This document shows positions 17,583 to 26,250 of a DNA stretch of 30,414 bases, piece by piece (the stretch's first letter is position 1; the number at the start of each line of letters is the position of its first letter). The stretch comes from Actinomycetes bacterium (GTDB taxonomy: Bacteria > Actinomycetota > Acidimicrobiia > Acidimicrobiales > Acidimicrobiaceae). The notes under the pieces were generated by a model. The model had not been told where the DNA came from. It saw only the letters and a list, made by a program, of their open reading frames with translations, and made no database searches. Location: assembly GCA_021819725.1 (NCBI GenBank), contig JAKAQR010000036.1, positions 1 to 30,414 of the forward strand. The letters are read 5' to 3'. The translations under genes were made by a program, and so were the position numbers.

Positions 17583-18608
17583 TCAGTCATGGCGGGCCTC
17601 CTCGATATGCCAGCAACTCACCCAGTGTCCTAGGCCGACCGCAGTTGAGGGGGGATACTCGGATCGACACTGGTCATCGGCGAACGGGCAGCGGACAACA
17701 AACGGACAGCCCGTAGTGCTTGGGTTCATGGTTCCTTGATGCATCGACGACTCTGGCCGTGCCAGAGCCGTCGTGATCATCGAATCCGGATCAGGCGACG
17801 AGCTGATCAGTAGCTGTGTGTATGGATGCGAGGGGCGCTGGGTGACCTCCTCTGCGGCACCTCGCTCCACAACCTGGCCAGCGTACATCACCACAATGTC
17901 ATCCCCAAGATATCGCGCCGAGGCGATGTCATGAGTGATATAGAGTACCGCCAAACCCAGTCGCGTGCGCAGGTCGTCCAGGAGTGCCAAGATCTCCAAG
18001 CGGATCGAGACGTCGAGCATAGAGACGGGCTCATCGGCGAGGAGGACCGACGGCCGAGCAGCGAGCGCCCTGGCAATCGATACTCGTTGACGCTGACCCC
18101 CGGAGAGTTCATGCGGATACTTTGACAGGTAGCGGCTCCCGGGCGTCAAACGCACCTGGTCCATCAGGAATGCGAGCTGGTCCTTGAGCTCCTCCCCCGA
18201 GAGCCCTTGGTGGATCTTGACCGGACGTTCTAGATGATAACCGATGGTATGGACTGGGTTCAGCGACGCAAACGGATCCTGAAAGATCATCTGAACTACT
18301 CGTTTATATTGGCGAAAATCACGTTGGTTACGGACCTTGATCGCCGATCCTTCCAGTTCGATGAGGCCCGAGGTTGGGCTCTCTCGCCCAGCGAGTAGCT
18401 TGGCGAGGGTCGATTTGCCGGATCCGGACTCTCCCACCACGGCGAGAACCTTGCCTCGATACAGATCAATCGATACGTCTTTGACCGCATCGAGTACTCC
18501 ATCACGCCGGCGACCAAGCCGATAACGTCTGCTCACACTGCGTGCACGCAGTACTGGGCGCTCCTGCTCCTGCTCTGGCCAGGCCATGACCTCGACTGTC
18601 TCAGGCAT
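17583..18608 (-). CDS. Oligopeptide/oligosaccharide ABC transporter ATPase (OppF-type)
   Basis: A 341-residue nucleotide-binding subunit. Walker A GESGSGKST (59-67), Q-loop Q110 in IFQDPFASLNP, signature LSGGQRQR (168-175), Walker B LLADEP (189-194) and H-loop H226 are all intact. The C-terminal Opp domain has four spaced cysteines (C301, C307, C314, C332) in GCPFVVRCPFADDQC and WVSCWH, the pattern linked to an iron-sulfur cluster in some Opp/Dpp ATPases. It should pair with the ATPase half of the OppC-OppD fusion. ATG 18608 overlaps the end of that gene by eight bases and has GAGGTC upstream, showing translational coupling. A longer frame to 18695 lies inside the upstream gene and is rejected. 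Confidence 0.92.
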   Translation of the reverse strand: MPETVEVMAWPEQEQERPVLRARSVSRRYRLGRRRDGVLDAVKDVSIDLYRGKVLAVVGESGSGKSTLAKLLAGRESPTSGLIELEGSAIKVRNQRDFRQYKRVVQMIFQDPFASLNPVHTIGYHLERPVKIHQGLSGEELKDQLAFLMDQVRLTPGSRYLSKYPHELSGGQRQRVSIARALAARPSVLLADEPVSMLDVSIRLEILALLDDLRTRLGLAVLYITHDIASARYLGDDIVVMYAGQVVERGAAEEVTQRPSHPYTQLLISSSPDPDSMITTALARPESSMHQGTMNPSTTGCPFVVRCPFADDQCRSEYPPSTAVGLGHWVSCWHIEEARHD

Positions 18609-20766
18609 CTTGGAGACCTCCACGATCCGTCGCTGCCAGCGCCGAGCCGTCCATCGTTGCCACGCTGCGCATACGGTCCGTAAATGGGCAGGCACTCAGT
18701 TGCATCCCGCTGGAGCCATCCTTGAGTGGGTGGAGGCGGACGTCGACATGCTCACACAACTCGTCACGATAGCCACAGCGTGGAGCAAAAGGACAACCGA
18801 CCACCGGCTCATAGAGGTCCGGAGGTGAACCAGGAATCCCCAACAAGGACTTGCGCGGACCATGGAGAGGGGGAAAGGAGTGGAGAAGCCCTTGGGTGTA
18901 GGGATGGGCGGTATGCTCCGCCAGATCAGTTGTATCGCCGATCTCCATGAGGCTTCCGGCGTACATAATGGCTAAGCGGTCCGCGAGCTCCACCAACAGT
19001 GAGAGATCATGCGTGATAAAGATGACGGAGAAGTTCAACCGCTCCTTCAACTCTTTGATCTGTACCAAAATGTCACGCTGGACCACCACATCGAGCGCTG
19101 TAGTAGGTTCATCCATGATGATCAACTGTGGATCGACAGTAAGTGCCATTGCGATCATGATGCGCTGGCGCATCCCACCTGAGAGCTCGTGCGGGTAGCT
19201 TTTTAGTCGATTTCGTGGGATATCGACCAGCTCCATGACCTCGTACACCCGATCATGAGCCTCATCGTTCGACAGAGCGAGATGTCGCTGAATAGGGTCA
19301 AGGAGCTGATCCTCAATCCGCAGTACCGGATTGAGCGCGTTCATGGCACTCTGAAAGACGATCGAGATCTCGCGCCACCGGAGCTGTTCGAGTTGGCAAG
19401 CATCCATGCGCAACAGATCGCGCTCGCCACCCTGATAGCGCTCCCCAGAATAAATGACCGACCCAGAGGTAATCACCGCTGGGGGTCGCAGCAGGCGACA
19501 GGCTCCATAGGCCAACGTCGATTTCCCCGAGCCTGACTCTCCAGCCAGACCGACGATCTCGCCGCGCTCTACAGAGAGGTTGATGTTGTTCACCGCGCGC
19601 AGTTCGCGGCCACCGGAGCGATAGACGATACTCAAATCGCGAATCTCAAGCAGTGGCCCTGCGTGACCCGCAGGGGAACTGTCTCCGTTGCGCGTGGGCG
19701 CCACAGTGATGAGAGAAGAGGCGACGGGTATCCCATTGTGGTCGTCACCAGCGCCTGACCCACGGCTACGCAAGGATAGGCGATGATGGCGCACGCCATC
19801 ACCTTCCCTCTCGACGAGGGTTGGATCCGACGGGGTCCATAACTTTCCACGCACTCGACCGACTCGCGAACCATCCCTCAGCCGCGGATTGCCCAGTTCA
19901 TCAAGGCCAAAGTTGATCAGGACCAACCCCATGCCGATGAGCGCAATCAACACTCCTGGAACCGCGAACCACCACCAAGCACCGAGCTCGAGCGCATTAC
20001 CGTTTTCAGCCCAGTAGAGGATGGTACCAAGACTCCAGGTTGAGGTCCCTCCAATGCCGAGAAAGTTCAGACCAACCGAGGTTCCAATCGCATAGAGGAC
20101 TGCACCGACGAAGGTCGCGGCGATGAGGCTGATCTGATTCGGGACGATGTCATGAAGGATGATGTGCCAGCTACGCTCGCCTGTCTCCTGTGCCGCGGCT
20201 ACGAAGTCCTTATTCCGAATGGAGAGCGTCTGCGCGCGGATAACCCTCGCCCCCCACGGCCAGCCGAGCACCGAGAGCATGATCACAATTGGCACATCTC
20301 CTGTGCTCGGGAATGCTCCCAATACTACGATCAGAAAGGGAAGCGCAGGAAAGACCAGAAAGACGTTAGAGAGCAAGGAGAGCAGCTCATCCCACTTGTC
20401 GCCAAGATAGCCCGCACCTACACCGATCAACACCGCAAGGATGGTCGCCACAACTCCGGTGATGATACCGATGAGCATGGTGGTCCTCGTGCCCACCAGC
20501 ACCTGAGAGAGTACATCGCGCCCTAACTGATCGGTCCCAAGGAGGTGCGCGAAGCTTGGGGCCGCCACCGATGATCCAGGGGCAGTACTCTGGGCGGATG
20601 GTGAGTACGGGGCCAGCCAGGGACCCAGCAAGGAAACCAGAACAAAGAAGCCGATAATGACGGCCCCTGCGAACGCCTTCTTGTTGCGCAGGAACATCGG
20701 TAGCTGTCGACGACCCCTCGCGGCTAGCGTGGTTGGCGCCTCAGGATCTATGACGGGACTCAGCAC
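18601..20766 (-). CDS. OppC-OppD fusion: ABC permease plus ATPase
   Basis: A 721-residue protein fusing two transporter subunits. Residues about 25-295 form an OppC-type permease with an N-terminal helix, several further membrane helices, and a coupling segment with GARVIRAQTLSIRNKDFVAA. A charged linker spans about 296-370. Residues 372-700 form an OppD-type ATPase: Walker A GESGSGKST (409-417), Q472, signature LSGGMRQR (528-535), Walker B IIMDEP (549-554), H586 and a C-terminal four-cysteine motif (C658, C664, C671, C693). No stop or frameshift interrupts the join, so the fusion looks genuine. The start GTG 20766 is two bases after the OppB stop, and the gene overlaps OppF, so all are one operon. 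Confidence 0.9.
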   Translation of the reverse strand: MLSPVIDPEAPTTLAARGRRQLPMFLRNKKAFAGAVIIGFFVLVSLLGPWLAPYSPSAQSTAPGSSVAAPSFAHLLGTDQLGRDVLSQVLVGTRTTMLIGIITGVVATILAVLIGVGAGYLGDKWDELLSLLSNVFLVFPALPFLIVVLGAFPSTGDVPIVIMLSVLGWPWGARVIRAQTLSIRNKDFVAAAQETGERSWHIILHDIVPNQISLIAATFVGAVLYAIGTSVGLNFLGIGGTSTWSLGTILYWAENGNALELGAWWWFAVPGVLIALIGMGLVLINFGLDELGNPRLRDGSRVGRVRGKLWTPSDPTLVEREGDGVRHHRLSLRSRGSGAGDDHNGIPVASSLITVAPTRNGDSSPAGHAGPLLEIRDLSIVYRSGGRELRAVNNINLSVERGEIVGLAGESGSGKSTLAYGACRLLRPPAVITSGSVIYSGERYQGGERDLLRMDACQLEQLRWREISIVFQSAMNALNPVLRIEDQLLDPIQRHLALSNDEAHDRVYEVMELVDIPRNRLKSYPHELSGGMRQRIMIAMALTVDPQLIIMDEPTTALDVVVQRDILVQIKELKERLNFSVIFITHDLSLLVELADRLAIMYAGSLMEIGDTTDLAEHTAHPYTQGLLHSFPPLHGPRKSLLGIPGSPPDLYEPVVGCPFAPRCGYRDELCEHVDVRLHPLKDGSSGMQLSACPFTDRMRSVATMDGSALAATDRGGLQDA

Positions 20767-20768
20767 CG

Positions 20769-21752
20769 TTACCCTACCCCCCTTCGACGAACTCGTGGAT
20801 CGAGGATCACATAGATCACATCTGCACCGATATTGGCAAGAAGCACTGCGACCGAGATGATCAGAAAAATCGCTTGGGTGAGCGGGTAGTCATCTGAGGT
20901 AACCGCGTTGTAAAGCTGGGTTCCGATACCGGGATAGTTAAAGACAATCTCCATCAGCAAGGTACCGGAGACGACAAACCCGAGGGCAAGGGCGAAACCA
21001 GAGATGGAGGGCAAGATAGCGTTACGCGCCCCGTAAGTAAAGATCACTCGTCGCTTGCTAAGACCTTTTGCTTGGGCTGCAAGCACATAATCTTCGCCCA
21101 TGGTAGCGACCATCACATTGCGCATCTGCAACATCCAGCCAGCAGCCGAGGTGAGGACGATCGTCAAGGCAGGCAAGATCGAGTGCACTACCGCACTGGA
21201 GATAAAGGCCCAGTTGAACCCGATCGTTAACCCGTTGCTAAAGCCCTGTTGGGCAGGGAAGAGATGAAAGTGAAGCGCCAACAACCAGACAAGCACAAGT
21301 GCCAAAAAGAAGTACGGGGTTGCTTGCAGAAAACTCAAGGCTGGAAGGAGTTGGTCGAGGCGCCCACCACGTCGCCATGCGGCCAGGATCCCAAGCCCGG
21401 TCCCCAAGAGCCAGCTGATCACCGTAGCTGTCCCAACCAAGACGATGGTCCAGGGTAGTGCTGCACGGATAATGTCAATAACCGGGGTGGGAAACTGCAA
21501 TGGGTCGATACCAAAGTTGCCATGAGCTAGCTGCCCGAGGTAGAGAACGTACTGATGCAGCAACGACCCTTGATGCCCCACCCCGAGCAGTACGTCAAGG
21601 GCGCGTTGCGCTGAGGGTTTTAGGTTCGGATATTTAGACATCAAATTCTCGACCACGTTACCCGGCATCAGCCGCGGGATAAAGAAGTTCACCGTGATGG
21701 CGACGAACAGCGCAATGAGGTAAAACCCCAACCGACGGAGCAAAAATCTCAT
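20769..21752 (-). CDS. ABC transporter permease (OppB-type)
   Basis: A 327-residue inner-membrane permease. The N terminus (MRFLLRRLGFYLIALFVAIT) and LMPGN after the first helix are typical OppB/DppB features. The binding-protein-dependent transport signature with the EAA-like loop is MGEDYVLAAQAKGLSKRRVI, followed by RNAILPSISGFALALG and FNYPGIGTQLYNAVTSDDYP. It forms the membrane channel with the OppC half of the downstream fusion. ATG 21752 overlaps the LacI stop (ATGA) and is preceded by GAGGAGGTGG, so it is translated as part of the lacI-led operon. The presence of the regulator as the first gene means transport genes and regulator are co-transcribed. Confidence 0.92.
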   Translation of the reverse strand: MRFLLRRLGFYLIALFVAITVNFFIPRLMPGNVVENLMSKYPNLKPSAQRALDVLLGVGHQGSLLHQYVLYLGQLAHGNFGIDPLQFPTPVIDIIRAALPWTIVLVGTATVISWLLGTGLGILAAWRRGGRLDQLLPALSFLQATPYFFLALVLVWLLALHFHLFPAQQGFSNGLTIGFNWAFISSAVVHSILPALTIVLTSAAGWMLQMRNVMVATMGEDYVLAAQAKGLSKRRVIFTYGARNAILPSISGFALALGFVVSGTLLMEIVFNYPGIGTQLYNAVTSDDYPLTQAIFLIISVAVLLANIGADVIYVILDPRVRRRGVG

Positions 21753-22861
21753 GGCACCACCTCCTCGCCTCCCTCGGACGCTCCAAGGTGTGGCGGGAGG
21801 TCACCTCGGCAACCACAGCTCTGTCGCAGCACAAGCCGGGTTGGGAGGACAACATTTTTCATCGTCGGCCGGCGTTGGTCGGTGAGCTGGTCGATCAGGA
21901 TCGCAGCGGCCATGGAACCGAGTTCCTCGATCGGCTGATGGACGGTAGTCAGCGCAGGGGTCAGGTGTCTCGCAACCGAGATATCATCAAAACCGGTCAC
22001 GGCCACCTCCTCGGGAACACGAATGCCCGCTTGTGTGAGGGCGTTGATCGCTCCAATGGCCGCCTGGTCGTTCGCACAGGCGATCGCCTGGGGCATCGGC
22101 TCGGCTCGTTGCAGTCGCTCTTCGATCACACGCACCGCATCCGTTGAGGTGTAGTCAGAGGTCCAATCAGGACCCACCTCCACCGCTGCCCCGAGCTCTC
22201 GAGCCGTGGAAAGGAACGCCTCCTGCCGCGTCGACGAGTCCGGGGAGTTTGCGAAACCTGCAAGAAAGGCGAGCCGCTGGTAGCCGTGATCCACAACAAG
22301 ATGGGTGGCGAGCTGGACCATCGCATCGCTATTGTCGACCATGACAGTGGCAGCCGCCTTCGCTCGTCCACTTCCCGCCAACAACACCGTTGGAATCCGC
22401 CTGGCGACGCTCGGAATCATCCGCTCCTTGAGCGTACGGTCAAGGAGAATCAGTCCGTCACAGTTTGCCATGAGAGAGTCCAGTCGTTGGTCGATGCGAT
22501 CGTCATCGACGCCACTCAATAGGAGGGAGAAGCCACGATCACCGCAGGTGCGCTCCACGCCACGAATGATCGCATCGGTAAAAAGCAGGCTCTCCTGCAC
22601 AAGCTCGAAACTCTCCTCCGAGCGCGATCGCATGAACACCAATCGGACGACGTTGTACAAGCCCCCCGACAGCCCTCGCGCAGAGTTATTCGGGACAAAG
22701 CTCAGTTGGTCAATCGCCTGTAGTACCTGTTCGCGAGTGGCCGGACGGATGCGATCATAGCCATTGATGACCCGCGAAACAGTGGCAATCGATACCCCGG
22801 CACGCTCGGCAACCTCGTAGATGGTTGCCCGGTTCACGACCTCTCGTTCCACCTGATTCAT
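21749..22861 (-). CDS. LacI-family transcriptional regulator
   Basis: A 370-residue repressor. The N-terminal helix-turn-helix reads ATIYEVAERAGVSIATVSRV followed by hinge INGYDRIRPATREQVLQAI; the sugar-binding periplasmic-type domain follows, with DNSDAMVQLATHLVVDHGYQ and VAVTGFDDISVARHLTPALT as family landmarks. It most likely represses its own operon (transporter) and the divergent beta-glucosidase until an imported sugar binds. Two operator-like palindromes lie in the intervening region. ATG 22861 has a run of G directly before it rather than a well-spaced ribosome binding site; a GTG at 22837 is an alternative. The stop overlaps the OppB start. The inducer is not visible from sequence; cellobiose or a related beta-glucoside is inferred from context. 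Confidence 0.92.
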   Translation of the reverse strand: MNQVEREVVNRATIYEVAERAGVSIATVSRVINGYDRIRPATREQVLQAIDQLSFVPNNSARGLSGGLYNVVRLVFMRSRSEESFELVQESLLFTDAIIRGVERTCGDRGFSLLLSGVDDDRIDQRLDSLMANCDGLILLDRTLKERMIPSVARRIPTVLLAGSGRAKAAATVMVDNSDAMVQLATHLVVDHGYQRLAFLAGFANSPDSSTRQEAFLSTARELGAAVEVGPDWTSDYTSTDAVRVIEERLQRAEPMPQAIACANDQAAIGAINALTQAGIRVPEEVAVTGFDDISVARHLTPALTTVHQPIEELGSMAAAILIDQLTDQRRPTMKNVVLPTRLVLRQSCGCRGDLPPHLGASEGGEEVVP

Positions 22862-22960
22862 CCCCCCCGAGCCCAGACAGTGACGCAGCGCCTCGGCTCA
22901 TGAATATCCCAAACCCAACCCTTGCCAGACTCGCCGTGTGGAGTGGCAGTTGCAAACATC

Positions 22961-22976
22961 CTGTAAGCCCTTTCAC
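22961..22976. promoter_or_regulatory. LacI-type operator 1
   Basis: Imperfect palindrome CTGTAAGCCCTTTCAC resembling the AGCGCT-centred operators of LacI-family regulators, and nearly the same as operator 2. TATATT (minus strand, 22984-22979) just beside it could be the lacI -10 element, which would put the site over the lacI transcription start. Confidence 0.6.
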
Positions 22977-22978
22977 GA

Positions 22979-22984
22979 AATATA
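22979..22984 (-). promoter_or_regulatory. Candidate -10 element for lacI operon
   Basis: TATATT on the minus strand, immediately upstream of operator 1 in the lacI direction. No convincing -35 is seen at standard spacing, so the promoter assignment is tentative. Confidence 0.35.
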
Positions 22985-22994
22985 GCACTACGTC

Positions 22995-23010
22995 TTGTAA
23001 AATGTTACAA
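22995..23010. promoter_or_regulatory. TTGTAA-N4-TTACAA palindrome
   Basis: Perfect six-base arms TTGTAA and TTACAA around AATG, between the two LacI operators. It differs from the operator core, so it may be a site for a second regulator or part of overlapping promoters: TACAAT (23006-23011) within it is the best -10-like hexamer for the beta-glucosidase gene. Confidence 0.45.
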
Positions 23011-23035
23011 TATTGGGAAAATAAAGGCTGAATTG

Positions 23036-23051
23036 CTGTAAGCGCTTTCAG
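23036..23051. promoter_or_regulatory. LacI-type operator 2
   Basis: CTGTAAGCGCTTTCAG, a near-perfect palindrome centred on AGCGCT, 65 bp before the beta-glucosidase start. Its centre is 75 bp from that of operator 1, a spacing compatible with looping by a tetramer or with separate control of the two divergent transcripts. Confidence 0.7.
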
Positions 23052-23115
23052 TAAGTTGTAGGGTTAAATCGATGAGGCCAGCCTTACGGGGCGACACGGA
23101 TCGGGGAGGAACAAA

Positions 23116-24567
23116 TTGGCTACCAACGCAACGACCGTATTCCCGCACAACTTCGTCTGGGGGGCAGCGACGGCATCCTACCAGATCGAAGGAGCCGTCA
23201 ATGAGGGCGGGCGAGGTTTGTCCATCTGGGACACCTTCGCACGCACCCCAGGGAAGGTACTCAACGGAGATACCGGCGATATCGCTTGCGACCATTATCA
23301 CCGCTTCGGCGAGGACGTCGGACTCATGCGTGAACTCGGAATCGGCTCCTATCGTTTCTCGATCGCTTGGCCCCGGATGCAGCCTGAGGGCAAAGGCGAA
23401 CTCAACCCGGATGGTCTGCGCTTCTACTCTGCACTCCTCGATCGCCTCGAGTCACAACAGATTACCCCTTTCCCAACGCTCTATCACTGGGATCTTCCGC
23501 AGTCCCTCGGAGACCAGGGGGGTTGGAGTAGCAGAGAGACGTCCTATCGCTTTGCCGACTACGTTGACAAGCTAGTGAATGCCCTTGGCTCTAGGGTAAG
23601 CCAGTGGATCACCCTCAACGAACCCTGGTGCTCGGCTTGGCTCGGTTATGCGGTCGGCCAGCATGCACCCGGACTCACTGATCTATCAGCAGCGCTAGCT
23701 GCCAACCACCATCTCCTCCTCGCGCACGGACTTGCCGTCCAAACTATCCGGGCGAGCAGTGCTGCCGAGGTTGGTATCACCTTGAACTTAGCTCATGTAA
23801 CCCCTGCAAGTGAAGACCCACTCGACCGGCAGGCGGCCATCCTCACAGAAGGCAATGCCAACCGTATGTTTCTCGATCCCCTCTTCCGAGGTGCGTATCC
23901 CGTTGACATGATGGAACTCTACGGAGAAGCCAGCGCAGAGATGGAAGAGGGTGATCTCGGCGTCATCTCCACCGCCATCGACTTTCTGGGGGTCAACTAC
24001 TACGCTCCGGCTATCGTCGGATCTCGCGAGCGTCTCACCGAACTACAAGCACTCGGTTACTGCGTCGACACGGGGCGCGCACCCAACCTACTCGACACCA
24101 GCGCTAACGCTATCCACCTGAAACGACCAGGATTTACGAGTACACAGATGGGCTGGGAGGTGGAGCCTGCGACCTTGAGCGAGTTATTACACAACGTGCG
24201 GGATCAGTATCGGTCGATCCCCATCTACATCACCGAGAACGGCATGTCCAATGCTGACTATGTCCGGCACAACGGCAGCGTCCTTGATCCGGCGAGAATC
24301 GCTTACCTCGAAGGGCATCTCCACGCCGTCGCCGAAGCCATCGCGTCAGGTGTCGACGTGCGAGGATACTACGTCTGGAGTCTTCTCGATAACTTTGAGT
24401 GGGCTCTCGGATATTCGCAACGATTTGGCCTGATCTGGGTCGACTATCCGACCGGAGAGCGCACTCCTAAGGCAAGCTACTACTGGTACCGAGACTTCAT
24501 CGCTGCGCAGGCCCCACAACCTCGCGACCGTACAGTGGCCCCTGCCACAACGACACTCCCCGCCTAG
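23116..24567 (+). CDS. GH1 beta-glucosidase
   Basis: A 483-residue family 1 glycoside hydrolase. The N-terminal signature FPHNFVWGAATASYQIEGAV is present, the acid/base glutamate is E169 in TLNEPWC, and the nucleophile is E374 in YITENG. Further active-site segments include HWDLPQ and WSLLDNFEWALGY. No signal peptide is present, so it works in the cytoplasm on sugars delivered by the divergent ABC transporter, releasing glucose from cellobiose-like beta-glucosides; related GH1 enzymes may also cleave beta-galactosides or fucosides. The start codon is TTG 23116 with GGGGAGGA five bases upstream; no better start exists nearby. Operator 2 lies in its leader, so it is likely repressed by the LacI protein. 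Confidence 0.95.
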   Translation: MATNATTVFPHNFVWGAATASYQIEGAVNEGGRGLSIWDTFARTPGKVLNGDTGDIACDHYHRFGEDVGLMRELGIGSYRFSIAWPRMQPEGKGELNPDGLRFYSALLDRLESQQITPFPTLYHWDLPQSLGDQGGWSSRETSYRFADYVDKLVNALGSRVSQWITLNEPWCSAWLGYAVGQHAPGLTDLSAALAANHHLLLAHGLAVQTIRASSAAEVGITLNLAHVTPASEDPLDRQAAILTEGNANRMFLDPLFRGAYPVDMMELYGEASAEMEEGDLGVISTAIDFLGVNYYAPAIVGSRERLTELQALGYCVDTGRAPNLLDTSANAIHLKRPGFTSTQMGWEVEPATLSELLHNVRDQYRSIPIYITENGMSNADYVRHNGSVLDPARIAYLEGHLHAVAEAIASGVDVRGYYVWSLLDNFEWALGYSQRFGLIWVDYPTGERTPKASYYWYRDFIAAQAPQPRDRTVAPATTTLPA

Positions 24568-25000
24568 GTTGCCCATCACCGGACCGGCACTTCCTTCATG
24601 AACACGCTCGCGCCCACGGCAGGCTGGGTCCGGTCGAGCGGGCCCAATCACCTTTGGTGCCACACACCAGCTTGGACACGGCAGGCTGACATCCCGTCCA
24701 CCACGACACGGAGCGCTGTCTCTCAGCCTCGCCCCCAAGCCGACGGACCAGAGCTTCTGATCGCGAACAAGTGCGACAGGTCAGATCATCGTCGTGACAC
24801 AGCGGCCCCATGCGCACGCCCAGGCTGCACTGACCAGGGCGATCGACACACCGCTGCCCGTCACCTTGCCCCTCTAACGCCAACCCCGCCACCTGAGGCC
24901 GCTCTCCATTCCTGATGGGCCGGCGGCCTCTCCAATAGGGCATCCCCGCCCCCGCCACACCACCCGACACCGATTGAGCCCAGCTAGATTGGATGAGACA
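24568..25000. other. Intergenic, no supported gene
   Basis: Follows the beta-glucosidase stop and precedes the short ORF ahead of the MFS gene. Long open frames exist on the minus strand (to 25018) but lack family features and a sensible start. TAGATT at 24985-24990 is a candidate -10 for the exporter transcript. No clear terminator after the beta-glucosidase gene. Confidence 0.4.
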
Positions 25001-25045
25001 ATGCAGTCTTGGACTCACCCTCGCAGAACGGACATACCTGCATGA
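25001..25045 (+). CDS. 14-residue upstream ORF before MFS gene
   Basis: ATG 25001 opens MQSWTHPRRTDIPA and ends at TGA 25043-25045, which overlaps the MFS start as ATGA. A purine-rich GGATGAG lies three bases upstream, and TAGATT ten bases upstream could be a -10. The overlap suggests that translation of this short ORF feeds initiation of the exporter, a leader-peptide arrangement. It may also be chance. Confidence 0.35.
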   Translation: MQSWTHPRRTDIPA

Positions 25046-26250
25046 AGACTCCGAACGAGAATAACGTGGGCTCTCGAAGAACGCTCTCGCATAATGATGC
25101 CCGTCTTGTTGGGATGACCTGGGCGCACATGGTCAATGACGGCGCCGCCAACTATCTCCCTGGAGTACTTCCCGCCATCTTGATCGATGCGCACGAACCG
25201 CTGAGTCTTGCAGGATCCTTGGTTGCAGCTCTCGCGATCGGTCAAGCGCTCCAACCCTTGATTGGCTGGTTCTCTGACCGGGTTGGCGGGCGGACCATAT
25301 TGATCACAGGTTTCGCCATGACCTCGCTAGGAGGTGCGCTCCTCGGCGAGACCCATAGCATGCCAGTACTCATCACACTGCTGCTTCTGATCGGTCTCGG
25401 TACCTCACTTTTTCATCCACAGGCTCTCGCCGGAATTCGGAGCATCACCAATGGTAGACGCGGGCTACGAACCTCCTTCTTCTTGGTGGGAGGTGAGCTG
25501 GGAAGAGGCCTTTGGCCGACGTTTACCAGCCTTGTCGTTGCCCATCTCGGGCTCGGCTACCTCTGGATCGTTGGCCTACCCGGCCTCGTGACGGTTGGGT
25601 TGCTCTTCCGTTGGGCACCCTCACTCACACCAAAAGCAAAGGCGACGGTCAAACCAAGCCAGCATACGTCGTGGACCAGACACCTCGCCCCCTTGTCAGC
25701 ACTTATCGCCTACACCGGCCTTCGTGCCTTCGCGATCTTTGGGCTCGTCACCTTCATCCCAGTGCTCTGGCACTTGCGAGGTGAAAGCCTGGTCGACGGT
25801 GCCTCGGTGATCACCACGATCCTTGCCGTTGGAATCGTTGGCAATCTCGGTGGTGGCCACCTGACCGATCGATTTGGCAAACGTTTTGTCCTCGTCAGCT
25901 CGGCCATCGCTGTCGCGGTACTAATTATCCCGATGGTCTATGTCCATGGACCGGCGACCTGGCTCATAGCGGCAGTACTCGGTTGTGCTCTGTTCATGAC
26001 CCTATCCACGACTATTCTCATCGGCCAAGAGATTCTGCCAGAGAACCCCTCATTAGGCTCCGGCATTGCGCTGGGACTCTCCAATGCGATCGGGGCAGTG
26101 CTCGTACTCATCGTCGGTCTCGTAATCGGAACCTCCGCTATTCATGACGCCTTCTACGCGATGTCGGTGGCCAGCTTCATCACGGTCGCCGTCGCCTTTG
26201 CCTTCCCGAAGGCGCTCATGGCGCGTGATCACCACAGCGTCACTCACTGA
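25042..26250 (+). CDS. MFS transporter, Fsr-like
   Basis: A 402-residue major facilitator with about twelve membrane helices. The first helix carries AHMVNDGAANYLPGVLPAI, the A-H--ND-----LP-LLP pattern typical of fosmidomycin-resistance (Fsr) relatives, and the inter-helix loop has GWFSDRVGGRT, the MFS D-R-G-R motif. GLGTSLFHPQALAGIRSI resembles the Fsr FHP segment. It is probably a proton-driven exporter of small molecules; the substrate is unknown. I prefer ATG 25042, whose bases overlap the stop of a 14-codon ORF; TTG 25009 would add eleven residues and ATG 25114 would remove the cytoplasmic tail. No classic ribosome binding site precedes 25042. It has no operon partner downstream. Confidence 0.85.
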   Translation: MKTPNENNVGSRRTLSHNDARLVGMTWAHMVNDGAANYLPGVLPAILIDAHEPLSLAGSLVAALAIGQALQPLIGWFSDRVGGRTILITGFAMTSLGGALLGETHSMPVLITLLLLIGLGTSLFHPQALAGIRSITNGRRGLRTSFFLVGGELGRGLWPTFTSLVVAHLGLGYLWIVGLPGLVTVGLLFRWAPSLTPKAKATVKPSQHTSWTRHLAPLSALIAYTGLRAFAIFGLVTFIPVLWHLRGESLVDGASVITTILAVGIVGNLGGGHLTDRFGKRFVLVSSAIAVAVLIIPMVYVHGPATWLIAAVLGCALFMTLSTTILIGQEILPENPSLGSGIALGLSNAIGAVLVLIVGLVIGTSAIHDAFYAMSVASFITVAVAFAFPKALMARDHHSVTH

